From Lucinisca nassula (taxonomy: Eukaryota; Mollusca; Bivalvia; Lucinida; Lucinidae): a stretch of DNA of 64,000 nt. Position 1 is the stretch's first letter; the number at the start of each line of letters is the position of its first letter. Positions 32,117 through 42,855 of this stretch are shown here, in pieces. Under the pieces are notes generated by a model. It was not told where the DNA came from and searched no databases. It was given only the letters and a program-made list of their open reading frames with translations. Location: the NCBI GenBank assembly GCA_963580285.1, contig OY757011.1, forward strand, positions 114,920,766 to 114,984,765, read 5' to 3'. A program made the position numbers and the translations under genes.

Positions 32117-32152
32117 AATAAATAAGACGCAGATCAGACACCGCATTTTAGA
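32040..32152. repeat. AAAT microsatellite with duplicated 35-bp insert
   Basis: AAATAAGACGCAGATCAGAC followed by ACCGCATTTTAGAT occurs twice inside AAAT repeats. The insert resembles one arm of the shared hairpin core. Confidence 0.7.
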
Positions 32153-33851
32153 TTGGTTTACATTCCAAGGAGATGCCCAGGCGAAGATGTGTTCATTTCA
32201 CGTTCGGCGGAGAATGACACGCTTTGGGATTACACGTGTGTGTAGACGATAAAGCGTTTTCTGAATAAGCTCCAAATTTAATCGCTAAATGCCGCTATTA
32301 AATATAATTTTTAAATATTATAATTGCTATCAAAGTGCACAATATTGTAACCACATTGCGTCTGATGCGGGCGTTTGTTTGCAATATTAACAGAAAATGA
32401 AGATTTTAGCCGTTAAAGTAGGGTACTGTCGTTGTTTTTCCACATTTTTGTATGATTCATATAAGGATTAAGGGTTGTTAATTTGAAAATCAAAATGCCG
32501 GCAGCTAACTAAATAAAAGTTCCACTTATGTGACATCTTTTTACAGGTATTTAAACGGACAATTAGATTAAATCGGAACTTGTTTGTCAAATTGAAAAAT
32601 AAATAAGTTTTATTTGTTTAAAAAAAATAGTTTCCATTAAAGCGCCTGCTATTTCCAACAAGACATTCTGTACAGGTAAGCCGAGAAGGTCAGCGCACAG
32701 TAAAAGGCTTAATCCTTTGCGCCAACGGCATAAATGTCAATAATAGTTGCGGGTGCAGAATTTCCAGGACGAGTTTACGAAGAGAATTTGACAGTTGAAA
32801 TCAGTAAAAATAGTTTTGCAGAGTCCAGTTACATGTACATGCAGATAGTCTACTAGCCGATAACTTACTGCGTAAAAAAATTCCGAGTTGTATTTCACGA
32901 AGTAAATCAATCAGGTGTACTTGTTGTAGGGTGATCTCTATGAAAGTGATATGTCATTTTTTCTTCATTTCTATAGCAACATTATTAACCGTTCTTTTAT
33001 AAGCGGTGGGTGAAGAAAAAAAAAACAGTTTTAAACCATGATTGCAGAACTTGTCTCGATCGTGCCTCGAACTCAGGCGGAAAGAGACCTCATATCCTAC
33101 CAACATGGTCAATTTTACAAACATGCCATTGTTCATCGCATGTCAAACGAGCAATTTAAAAGCTTAACATGTACATGGACAAATTTTCCACCAGCATAAA
33201 ACCTGTGCGAGTGAGCAGCTCCCAACATTCAGCCTTCTCTGTTCATAAATGCCGATTTTTTAACCAATACAGTTAGATGCGCACCGACGTTGCGGTTTTG
33301 CTCCTCGCCGGGTCCATGAATATGTTTCTACGTAGATTGTCCTCCTTTCAATGGTTTAAGACGGACAGCTAACACTGAAACAGTTTCCGTAAAAGCCTTA
33401 CCAGAAATATCGTGCTTATTTAGAGCGACAACATCGATGCAACGTCAAGACGTGGCATCGGCTTCATGGGCATGACATGGGTCTTTTTCACAAAGGCGAC
33501 CAGCACTGGCTTAAACGAACCTGCGAGTACGTGCAGCCTTACCACAGCCTTTGCTGCTCTCGGATATGTAGAAGAGAAGTTGCGTTTCAGTTGGCTGCGC
33601 ACATGCATTTGACAAAATATATGCTTATAAGGGAGGTAATACAGAAGAAATGATTAACTTTTTCAGCCCCAAAACCTGGGAAATCGAGTGAAAAAGAATG
33701 TGAAAAATATTGTTTTTTTTTTTTTATATCAGTTGATAACTTTACTTGAAAATAAATTTGTAAACCAGCACAAATGATTGCTTGCAGGTAAACTTCAACA
33801 AATGCGGACACCGATGCTAACGCCGACGCCGGACGCCGGGGGTATGGCAAA
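32153..33851. other. 1.7-kb stretch without recognised repeats or genes
   Basis: Composition is less repetitive than its surroundings. A 62-codon minus-strand frame (33420-33608) starts with a good ATG but overlaps a CAACATCGATGCAACGTCAA stretch similar to a small TIR element at 44614, so I do not call it coding. Confidence 0.4.
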
Positions 33852-33960
33852 AAGGGGTCTACTCTAAAAGGGGAAGAATTTGCTGCTCAAGGGGTCTACT
33901 ATAAAAGGGAAGAATTTGCTCCTAAGAAGCAAATTCTTTCCTTTAAGAGTATATCCCTTA
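33852..33960. repeat. Local direct plus inverted repeats
   Basis: AAGGGGTCTACT-TAAAAGGG-AAGAATTTGCT appears twice in a row, then AAGCAAATTCTTTCCTTTAA in inverse. A similar AGTATTTGCTCCTCAGG/CAAATTCTTTTC pair is at 17010-17050. Confidence 0.55.
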
Positions 33961-34145
33961 GACATATCCAAAGAGAAACTACTTTTGCAGGAGTAGCCCC
34001 ACCCCTTTAAGGCGTATCTATTTCCCTTATGGGGAACTTATAACAGCCGCAGTCATTTTCGCAAATTTTACGTCTTGCAATGCCAGTATGGAGTAAGTCC
34101 ATGGGGCCATGGAAACGAAAAACAACAGATTATAACTATACTACT

Positions 34146-34458
34146 ACTCACAAAGTGTGGGTGGCTGCGGTAGCTGAGTCGGATGCAGTCTGACTGGTGA
34201 TAAGGAAGACTCGGGTTCGATACCTACCGGGGTCGGCAACATTCTTTCGTGGAGGTTGATTATGAAATCTTTTCTATGGTCATTATCTCCCTTCCGCTGA
34301 TTCAGGAAGGGCAGGGGTCAGTTTTTGGCGACAGAATGTGCACTGAACTGGTAAACCGCTTACGGATGAGCCTGCTCAGGAAAAGCGTGGATAGGTACAC
34401 TGACAGGCCCAAACATGACCCAAATCAGTATTGACTGGGCCGTTAAATAAAAAAAAAA
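34146..34458 (+). mobile_element. tRNA-headed SINE family B
   Basis: Head GGCTGCGGTAGCTGAGTCGG and CTCGGGTTCGATACCTACC, body CTTCCGCTGATTCAGGAAGG, GTGCACTGAACTGGTAAACC, tail AAATAAAAAAAAAAC. Confidence 0.85.
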
Positions 34459-34605
34459 CTTGCAAAGTTTACTTCACACAGATAGGAACAGATTTATATA
34501 TTCTGAACAGCTTTCGGTACGCTAATAGCTCTAATAATACGTACATGTAAATGTTGGAAAGACAGAGAACGTTATTTTTCCTCATTTATAAAGATCGCTG
34601 GGTGT

Positions 34606-34826
34606 AACGGGTCTCCGTGGCCTAGTGGATAAGAGTGCTGACTCTTAATCATTAGGTCTCTCAACGCTGTAGGTTTGAGCATGGCTCAGGTCACATAATG
34701 AGAACTTCTGCAACGGAAGGTCAGGAGGTTTTTCATCGGGTACTCCAGTTTTCGCTCACCTCTGATTAACGATCGGCTTGATGTGAGTGAAATAATCTTG
34801 AAAGGATCGTTAAACGAAACATAAAA
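34606..34826 (+). mobile_element. SINE family C with 15-bp TSD
   Basis: AAGATCGCTGGGTGT at 34591-34605 and 34827-34841 is perfect. Head GGGTCTCCGTGGCCTAGTGG, B-box relic GTAGGTTTGAGC, body TGCAACGGAAGGTCAGGAGG, tail AAACGAAACATAAAA. Confidence 0.9.
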
Positions 34827-34841
34827 AAGATCGCTGGGTGT

Positions 34842-35185
34842 GTAAAAACATGTTCATGTTTTTGCTACTAGAATTAACGTCAGTGCCAAGGTCGAACCTT
34901 CTAACTCTTCCAAATATATAAAACATTTAGGGAGCGAAACAGTCATAACGTTGATGGGTTTCTGTTCAAAAACTTCATGACTACTAAGTGACCTGCCACC
35001 AGTTACAGACCGAGTTGTTAAAAGCTTTTTTGGCGCATTCGATGGGCGCTATTGTATCAGATAACCACTCAATACTTGACGTTTTACTAATCAGTGTCTT
35101 TTACAATTAAGTTGTGATCCAGAAAGATAAACAAAAGGATTGCAAATTTCAGGTTTTTGCGGAGGTACCGCTCAAAGAAACTGTC
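34842..35185. other. Unassigned sequence
   Basis: No supported feature. Confidence 0.4.
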
Positions 35186-35560
35186 GAGGTTTAAGATACA
35201 GTCTGATTCACAGTACTTTGTCTGGGCAGGCTTAGATCTTCCTAGGCGGTTCAGCAATACTTCAAAGTTCGGTCGGTTTCAGCTAATGCAGTCAAATATA
35301 TTGCCCCAAGGTCTGATCGGCCCCAGTCCATCGGGAACTGAAGAAATAGATTGGGTTGCATGATGCTTCCACGCAGAGCTGATACCGGCCGCACATGAGT
35401 AGTGTTAAATCGCCAAGAAGTTCTAAGCCTGTCCAGGAAAAGTGGCTCGAGTCGGACCGTTCATGCATTTCAACCATTTAGTTTCATTGGGCGACAGATT
35501 GGAAGCAATGTCTCAAAAAAGACTCATACAGTGTTAACAGGGACATTAACAACAAATGAA
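35186..35560. mobile_element. Two SINE A copies head to head, both decayed
   Basis: 35186-35310 holds a minus-orientation body (TGTCTGGGCAGGCTTAGATC, GTTCGGTCGGTTTCAGC). 35325-35560 holds a plus-orientation copy from CCAGTCCATCGGGAACTGAA to GTGTTAACAGGGACATTAAC, missing about 40 internal bases. The 5' heads face each other. Confidence 0.65.
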
Positions 35561-35626
35561 ATAGATAACCAAGGCCCTATAGAAGGCATGATGACTTAGG
35601 AAAAATCTTTCTATATACCCGTTTGA

Positions 35627-35900
35627 AAAACAACAACAACAACAACAACAACAACAAAAACGGTCGTATTAAGTTATGCTTTGGTTGGTGTCCATCCGTC
35701 CGTTCGTAAACTTTTTTTTCGTTTCCGTATAACTCCTACTATACAGTTTTCATCCGATTAAGCCTAAAATGTGTATGCAGTAAGGCTAAGATGTGAAGAT
35801 ATGCCTTAAGTTTCGAGAATTACTGTCCACCAAATATTAACAGAGTTATGACCTTTGAAAAATTCGGTTTACATTTTCGTATGGTTAAGTTTTGTGCTAT
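35627..35900. repeat. (CAA)n and pearl-like 3' fragment, reversed
   Basis: A CAA microsatellite precedes GGTGTCCATCCGTCCGTTCG and a T-run, the reverse of the GGAC-rich end of pearl-like elements. Then ACAGTTTTCATCCGATTAAG and AACAGAGTTATGACCTTTGA, typical of their core. Confidence 0.55.
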
Positions 35901-36034
35901 ACATGTGTAAAACGTATGTAAGTTACATTTAGTTTATACTTGCCATGGCGTTAAACAATTTACCACAGAATACTCATCACTACCCACCCCTCCTGATACC
36001 AAGGTCACAGACTTTGACATTTTATATACACGTT

Positions 36035-36410
36035 TTGTATTAAAAAATAGAAGTGGAGGCAATGATCAGGAATCGTTACAATCAACCCAGAGCTCCCATC
36101 AGAGACACCAAAGGGAAAGACACACAAACATGAAACAACAGACCCTAATGGAAACACCAACAGCGGAAAGCCAAAAGGACAGTTACTTTCCCATAAAATG
36201 GCCAATAGGCTATCCAAAATAAAATAATATAAACGACACAAACAACCATAACAAAAACAAACCACGACAGAAGAACCGCCTTGGAACGGTCAGCGGAAAC
36301 GAATTCCACTGGGGGGCTTAAATCGATTTTACGTGGCCACAATCCTCGCCCTTACTTCCGTCGCGATTTAGACAAATAATTTGCTCAGTCCGCATGAAGG
36401 CCTCCAGACT
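36035..36410. repeat. Repeat family G, copy 1
   Basis: AATGATCAGGAATCGTTACA, GACACCAAAGGGAAAGACAC, GACAGTTACTTTCCCATAAA, then a highly conserved block CCGCCTTGGAACGGTCAGC to GTCCGCATGAAGGCCTCC. A short duplicate of the block start lies at 36440-36462. Class unknown; no TIR, tail or tRNA boxes seen. Confidence 0.6.
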
Positions 36411-36470
36411 TAAGACAAACCATAACAAAAATATACCTCGACAGAAGAACCGCCTTGGAACGTTTAAAGT

Positions 36471-36747
36471 TTATTATTTTTATTAAAAAATGCATTAAGT
36501 GGGATAATGATATCAGCTGGCTCAAATCAGAATGTAGACTGACAAGACCAAACCTATTGGATGCTTTTTGAAAGCAGCCAACTTGTTATACATTACATCC
36601 AGTTGTTCAATTTTTAAAACAAGTATGCTTGGAATACATGTATGTATTTAGGATATCTTTACATGCAGTAATATTTCAAGGGCAATGTATGATGAAACAT
36701 TATTACAGGAAGGACACAAAGTGACAACTCTTTGATTCATCATGTCC
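36471..36747. other. Unassigned sequence
   Basis: No supported feature. Confidence 0.4.
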
Positions 36748-36762
36748 TCCAGATAAGATCCT

Positions 36763-37055
36763 TGTTTGTTTTGTTTGATTTGAGATTAACGTCCCTGTCA
36801 ACACTGTAAAGGTCATTTTGGAGACCCTGCTTCCAATTTTGTGGGACTTTTACCCGACATTGAGATGAAATGACATCTCAAGCCCTGTCGCTCAATGAAA
36901 CCAATAGGGTTTATTAGCATGGACGGTCCGACTCGCACCGCAGTTCCTGGACAGGCTTAGATTCTCTAAGCGGGTTACCAGTACTAGTGTGCAGGCCGGA
37001 TGATGGAAGCATCATGCAGCCCATATATTTCTTCAAGCCCCTATGGGCGGGGGCT
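36763..37055 (-). mobile_element. SINE family A with 15-bp TSD
   Basis: TCCAGATAAGATCCT (36748-36762) and TCCAGATAGGATCCT (37056-37070), one mismatch. The GTGCAGGCCGGATGATGG junction shows a small deletion in the head. Confidence 0.9.
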
Positions 37056-37137
37056 TCCAGATAGGATCCTACACTCTTACATTAATACATGTAGTTATTT
37101 AACCTGGTTTGTTCTCACTGAATGGAATCTTCTGCCT

Positions 37138-37369
37138 TTAACCCATTCAGTACCAGAAACCCCAAAACGGGTACCCTGGCAAACAGTGCAGGCCCAGATC
37201 AGACGCCGCGTTCTTCTGCGGCGTCTGATCAGGACCTCCACTGTTTGCTAAAAGTTCAGCCATTTTCCAAATAAATTTTGATGAAAACACAACCTGACAC
37301 CCCTAAATTTTGAAATGAACTCCTGCTATATATAAGGAGGAAGATTCCATTTGGTACAAAAAAGGTTAA
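37138..37369. mobile_element. TTAA family B element (B6)
   Basis: Complete, reverse orientation: TTAACCCATTCAGTACCAGA to TTTGGTACAAAAAAGGTTAA, core hairpin 37178-37250. It is flanked by about 57-bp direct repeats (see findings). Confidence 0.8.
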
Positions 37370-37420
37370 TACATGTAGCTATTTAACCTGGTTTGTACCC
37401 ACTGAATGGACTCTTCTGCC

Positions 37421-37551
37421 TCTAACCCTTATCTACACTGTTTGGCAATCAGTTTATGAATTTGTAGCAATAAATTACATCAAGTAATTTGATTGGTTGA
37501 TATAACAAAATGGGTGTAGCTTAGATGAATATTCAGCAAGATAAGGGTTAA
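37421..37551. mobile_element. Family A element with internal deletion (A10)
   Basis: CTAACCCTTATCTACACTG jumps from the left TIR straight to the right hairpin arm. The right end GCAAGATAAGGGTTAA is intact. Confidence 0.65.
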
Positions 37552-37554
37552 TAT

Positions 37555-37740
37555 GTAAGACATAGACAGCGGGTGCTCGTTAGAACTGCCTCAAAGAGGT
37601 GGTTTTAACGAGTACCCACAACCTATGTCTTGGATCAGCAAAGAGCAAAATATTGTATACCCCTGTAAACCCAAGTTTCTTCTTATATAAAGTGGGGTTT
37701 AGAGGGGTGTTCATTACATGGACTTGTTAACCTGATGACT
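37555..37740. mobile_element. Family F element
   Basis: GACATAGACAGCGGGTGCTC..ACGAGTACCCACAACCTATG palindrome, GTATACCCCTGTAAACCC, TATATAAAGTGGGGTTTAGA and GTTCATTACATGGACTTG end. Confidence 0.65.
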
Positions 37741-37765
37741 CATGAAAATACTGCATCCCAAAAGT

Positions 37766-37925
37766 AAGCCCCCGCCCATAGGGGCTTGAAGAAATATATG
37801 GGCTGCATGATGCTTCCACGCAGAGCTGAATCCAGCCCGCACACTAGTACTGGTAAATTGCTTAGAGGATCTAAGCCTGTCCAGGAAACGTGGTGCGAGT
37901 GGACCGTCCCTGCTAATAAACAAAA
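37766..37925 (+). mobile_element. SINE family A, 3'-truncated but with its own TSD
   Basis: The 5' head is complete (AAGCCCCCGCCCATAGGGGC) but the copy stops after TCCCTGCTAATAAACAAAA, about half length. CATCCCAAAAGT at 37754-37765 and 37926-37937 is a perfect 12-bp TSD, so this half-SINE was inserted as such. Confidence 0.85.
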
Positions 37926-37949
37926 CATCCCAAAAGTTTGCAACTTTTG

Positions 37950-38236
37950 TTCATTTGATTTGAGGGTTTAACGTTCCCGTCAACACTGCAAAGGTCATTT
38001 TGGAGACGTTGCTTCCAATTTTGTGGGACTCTTACCCGACATTGAGATGAAATGACATCTCAAGCCCTGCCGCCCAATGAAACCAATAGGGTTTATAAGC
38101 ACCGACGGGCTGACCCGCACTGCTTTGCCTGGGCAGGCTCAGATCCTCTAAGCGGTTTACCAGTACTCGTGTGCGGATCGTGCGTGGAAGCATCATGCAG
38201 CCCATCTACTTCTTCAAGCCCCAATGGGCGGGGGCC
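37950..38236 (-). mobile_element. SINE family A
   Basis: It begins right after the half-SINE. Possible TSD AAAAGTTTGCAACT / AAAAGTATGAAACT with two mismatches. A CGGATCGTGCGTGG deletion removes the TTTCAGCTC segment. Confidence 0.8.
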
Positions 38237-38276
38237 GAAAAGTATGAAACTAATGCAGGTCATATATTCAGACATT

Positions 38277-38477
38277 TTTTCTTTCTTTTTGGTTTTACAG
38301 CCCTTTCAAGATTATTTTACTTATATCAAGCAGATAGACTTTAGTTAATTTGAGGCGGACGAAAACCAGAGTACCTGCAGAAAAAACACCTGACATTCCA
38401 GTGTGATTCCACTGAAGAACTGGGCTTTTCACGTGACCTGAACCAGGCTCGAACAACAGGGGTGAGAGACCTAATGA
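38277..38477 (-). mobile_element. SINE family C, head cut by family B
   Basis: TGGTTTTACAGCCCTTTCAA, CGAAAACCAGAGTACCTGCA and GAGAGACCTAATGATTAA match SINE C. The tRNA head beyond that is absent and TTAA of B7 begins there. Confidence 0.75.
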
Positions 38478-38691
38478 TTAACCCTTTTTGTACCAAATGG
38501 AATCGTCCTCCTCATATATAGCAGGAGTCCATTTCAAAATTTAGGGGTGTCAGGTTGTGTTTTCTTCAAAATTGATTTGGAAAATGGCTGAACTTTTTGC
38601 AAATACTCAGTGTAGGCCCTGCGGCGTCTGATCTGGGCCTGCACTGTTTGCCAAATACCCATTTTGGGGTTTCTGGTACTAAATGGGTTAA
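38478..38691. mobile_element. TTAA family B element (B7)
   Basis: TTAACCCTTTTTGTACCAAA to TACTAAATGGGTTAA. The left hairpin arm has a deletion (GTGTAGGCCCTGCGGCGTCT). Confidence 0.75.
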
Positions 38692-39000
38692 GATGCACAT
38701 TATAGATAGAGTAGATTCATACTGGGTCTTGTTAGGGGTGGTCTTAAATTTAGAGGTGCAATACTGGGAGTTATCCTCAATTTTTAAATTTCTTTTTCAT
38801 GTTCATTGTTTTTCAACCAAAAATCAAAACTAACCTTCAAGATACCTATCCAATAGCTTCAATAACTGTATAAATCAGTCAATACACACTAATATTTGTG
38901 TACATTCTTGAGTAGATGTGTATTAAATCCTACAGAAAAGTAATGACCTGTTTTGTATGCTTGCTCAGGCAAGTTTAGTATATTTAACATTTCTACACTA

Positions 39001-39229
39001 TTAACCCATTTAGTACCAGAAACCCGAAAGCGGGTACCCTGGCAAACAGTGCAGGCCCAGATCAGACGCCGCAGAATGCGGCGTCTGATCAGGGCCTCCA
39101 CTGTTTTCTGAAAGTTCAGTCTTTTTCCGAATAAATTTTGAAGAAAAAACAACCTGATGCCCCTAAATTTCGAAATGGACACCTGTGATTTATAAGGAGG
39201 AAGATTCCATTTGGTACAAAAAGGGTTAA
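39001..39229. mobile_element. TTAA family B element, best preserved (B8)
   Basis: TTAACCCATTTAGTACCAGA and TTTGGTACAAAAAGGGTTAA. The central stem AGATCAGACGCCGCAGAATG plus its complement is fully paired. A good consensus seed for the family. Confidence 0.85.
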
Positions 39230-40325
39230 AAGCAGACAAAAGTTGCACACATGCTATAGAAAGATCCTACATTCAAATACATTAAAGATTTTTGTCACAT
39301 TAGCCCAAGTCTGACAGATACAAAGGTTTTTTTTCTATTATTCAGAAAAAAGGCTTGACACTGATATTATAGCAAACAATTCACATGAAATGTCAAGCCC
39401 TGTTTAATTTATTTACCTTCTTTCTTTCAAAAATAAAATATTGTCCATAGTACCGTATTTTTGTGGCACTTTTTTTTTATATTTTTCATTCTCCCGATTT
39501 CTTTTCTTTTCTATATATTTCTTTTAAATATTTATTGTCGTGGGCACACACATACCGGTACACGTATATTTCATCAAATAAAAGAAAACAAAGGTATTAT
39601 GTCTATCAATAAATTTTGATTGAGAGAATAAAAACATGCACGCTTTCACCTCGTCTTATATATATTCTGTTTCAACTCGTAAAAACATTCATCAGAAAAA
39701 CCAATAATAAACATGATAAAAGTTTCAAAAGAGGTACGATATAGTAAGTGTTGGCTTCTACTTTGGGAAGTCTGGCTCAGTCATGACTCACCAAATGACT
39801 GTGCTATAAATAACTACACTATCTGGTGTATCAATCAACTGTATCCAGAAATAGAAATGGATTTTCCAGTGTGCGATATTAATGTGTAGTTCAAAAGATT
39901 ACACAGCTGTGAAGCCAATGCCGCTAGAAATTTGCATCATTTTGCATGTTAGATAATTAACACATATTCGACAAGCTGTCTTTGTATTAATTAATTACAA
40001 ATCCGTCAAACTTAATATTTTCGGACAGGGTATTGTGTGTTTACATGTACTTAAATCACACAATCAGACTTGACAAACACGTGGCATCACAGGAGCACTT
40101 TGTAATTTTTAGGTCAACGTTGGTCAAAAAATATTTAGAAGGTACTTTTTCAAGGTCATTTAGAATCGTCATACCAAAGCAACTCCTGGCCTTGATTTTT
40201 TAGCTAATTAATGCCAAATAGGATTTTCTCTTTCTTTTTTATCAACATTGTTTGTCTTCTTTTTTTTTTTTTTTAAGAACCCGGTCAAGCCTGTGTAACA
40301 GGCCAACCCTAGGCTATGAAGCCCA
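39230..40325. other. 1.1-kb stretch without recognised feature
   Basis: AT-rich, with short poly-T runs at 39325 and 40258-40274. No gene seen. Confidence 0.4.
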
Positions 40326-40332
40326 ACACATC

Positions 40333-40610
40333 ATGTGACCATGTCCGTGAAATGAACACCCCCTGAACCCCAGATTATATAGAGAAAATTGGGGTTTTGT
40401 GGGGATACATATACATTATTTTTCTTATTCTGCTCCAAGACATAGGTTGTGCATAGTGGGTATTCCTTAGAACCACCTCAATGTGGCTGTTGAAATGAGC
40501 ATCCACAACATATGTTTGCAGTATAAATGAGAAAAAAATCAAAGATTTCATCACAAAAGAAACCATTTTTGAGATGTGAAAAAATGCTCTATGTCACACG
40601 GTGTGTTGAT
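40333..40610. mobile_element. Family F element, near complete
   Basis: TCATGTGACCATGTCCGTGA, AACCCCAGATTATATAGAG/AAAATTGGGGTTTTGTGGGG stem, CTCCAAGACATAGGTTGTG..CATCCACAACATATG arms, right end ATGTCACACGGTGTGTTGATG. It gives the overall element extent of about 278 bp. Confidence 0.65.
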
Positions 40611-40718
40611 GTACTGAGCTAGCACATCCATATTACGTGTATTTATAAATATAGTCATTATCAACACATGCCCTAATAGGCATAATCAATACTTTTTCAT
40701 GAAGCATATTTGTGCAAG

Positions 40719-41022
40719 TTTGTTTGTTCGTTTGATGTTTAACGTCTCCATCAACACTGTACAGGTCATTTTGGAGATGTTGCTTCCAATTTTTGTGGGA
40801 CTTTTACCCGACATTGAGATGAAATGACATCTCAAGCCCTGCCGCCCAATGAAACCAATATGGTTTATAAGCATGGACGGGCCGACACTCGCACCGCTTT
40901 GCCTAGGCAGACTTAGATCCTCTAACCGGTTTACCAGTACTCGTGTGCGGGCCGGTTTCAGCTCTGTGTGGAAGCATCATGCAGCCCATATATTTCTTCA
41001 AGCCCCGATGGGCGGGAGCCTT
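40719..41022 (-). mobile_element. SINE family A
   Basis: Complete body from a TTTGTTTGTTCGTTTGATG tail to the CCCGATGGGCGGGAGCC head. Only TGCAAG is shared by both flanks, so the TSD is uncertain. Confidence 0.8.
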
Positions 41023-41230
41023 GCAAGAGTTTGTTGAAACAGTGTTAACGCTTTGCATGCTGGGTATTTTCAGCAGACGACATTATGAAATATTTTCCTA
41101 ATTTTCCCAGAAAACAGGATTTGACATCTCATGCAAATTGTCTTCCATGAAATGTCAAGTTCTGTTTTCTGGAAAAAAAAAATTAACAATTTGTTGTCTG
41201 CTAAATTCGCAAGGTTAAAGATATCAATTA

Positions 41231-42806
41231 CGACTCAAAGTTTGATAGGGATCACTTTTTTAATGCATAATAATTTTTGGATGAATTAATCAGCTGAATC
41301 CAAATTTGATACATAATGATAGAAAACGTATCCATCACAAAACCTAGTGGTTAATTTTGTTAACTGGTACAGCATTCAAGTATGACAACAGCAACTGTCT
41401 TGGCACCCCCAAAATTTGCCGTAACATGAAGGGATTTGGACTACTGATTTTTCACAAATTTCCAAATTTGTTTAGACAAATGTGCCTAATAACGTGTATG
41501 ACGTCCACGAGCATCAATTACAGTACGACATCGCCTGCGCATGCTCGTAATCAGAGTCTGTATCCAGTTTTGTGGAATCAGCTTTCATTCAGCAACCAAT
41601 GCATCTTTGAGCTCCTTTAAAGTCCTCAGATGCACAGGTCGGGCTGAAACAGCACGCTGTAGCATATCCCGCGCATGATCAATCGGATTTAAGTCCGGTG
41701 AACGAGCAGGCCAGTCCATACGAACGATTGTCTCACGTTCCAGATAGGAATCAGTGACGTTGGCACGGTTGGGACGGGCATTATCGTCAATCAGAATAAA
41801 GTCCGGGCCGATAGCATCTGCTTATGGTCTCACAAACTGATCAAGAATTTCATTACAGTACCTCACTGCCATTAACGTTCCGTTTTCAACAACGCACAAG
41901 TCAGTTTTACCGTTCACGCTTATCCCAGCCCAAAGCATGATTGACCCCTTTCCATAGCGATCATGCTCTGCCACATTCAAGGCATCGAATGGCTCTTTAG
42001 ACATTTGCCACACTAATTTACGTTTATAAGTGAAGTCTAGACAGAATCTGGACTCCTCAGTAAACAGTACTGGCGTCAAGTCAAGAACCGTCCACCTGAC
42101 GTGAGTTCTGGCAAAGTCCAACAGGTCTAGCACGTGCTGTCTCATCAGAGGAACACGTACAGCAGGCCTCATGGCATTATATCCGAATTTGTGGAGTCCG
42201 TTTCTGACAGTTTGTGTAGAAATTTGTACTCCAGTTCCGTTCCTAAGCTCGTTATGCAAACGCGTAGCGTTCAGGAACCGTTGACGTCGAGACTGAATCA
42301 ACAAGAAACGGCCCTGGCATTGAGTTGTAGCTCTTTCTCGACCCCGTCGTGTCTGTGTGAAGGATTTCCGTGGGTAAGACACCGACTCCACATTCGGGAA
42401 ACCGCGCTCTGAGACACATTCAGAATCCCAGCAACACGACGTTGAGAGACGCCGGATTCCAACATTCCGACGCCACGATTCATTTCTTCGGGGCTCAGAC
42501 GGTTTATTAATTGTCCCCTAGGCATTTTAGTGTTTCACAAATTAAATGAAGTCCTTTTTACGCTTGGTAAGGGAACACTGACATGTTTGATTGGTCTGCT
42601 GGAAAGCAGTACTAGGCAAGATTTTGGGGGAGCATGAATTCATTTGCAAAGTGTGAGAAGTGTGTACTTTTATGAGTACTGAACTACACATGAGTTTCTG
42701 CTTAAGATATTTATCAATATACCCAGTATAAATTCTGTCAAGAAATTTTAAATTTTCTGTGAAAAATTTGGTATATAAAAAGTGATCCCTATCAAACTTT
42801 GAGTAG
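41231..42806 (-). mobile_element. Tc1-like transposon, 1576 bp
   Basis: Inverted termini CTCAAAGTTTGATAGGGATC..ACTTTTT (27 bp) lie at both ends, with TA at 41229-41230 and 42807-42808. One transposase reading frame lies on the minus strand, now broken. Size, TA duplication and enzyme type all fit the Tc1/IS630 superfamily. Confidence 0.9.
41486..42525 (-). pseudogene. Tc1-like transposase, inactivated
   Basis: This enzyme family cuts and pastes the element using three acidic residues in an RNase H-like fold. The N-terminus starts MPRGQLINRLSPEEMN and has a helix-turn-helix (QRRVAGILNVSQSAVSRMWS). The catalytic half has VLFTEESRFCLDF, ILIDDNARPNRANV and SPDLNPID, with 34 residues between the second D and the last D. 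The first acid is E where the family usually has D. Lesions: a frameshift near 42335-42390 joining the two halves, TAA at 41822-41824, and TGA within GTTGCTGAATGAAAG near 41595. Overall length would be about 345 codons, normal for the family. It is not functional. Confidence 0.9.
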
Positions 42807-42855
42807 TATATTATGGTTTTATGATAAAGAGGGACAAATTGCTGGCTACTGTTTA

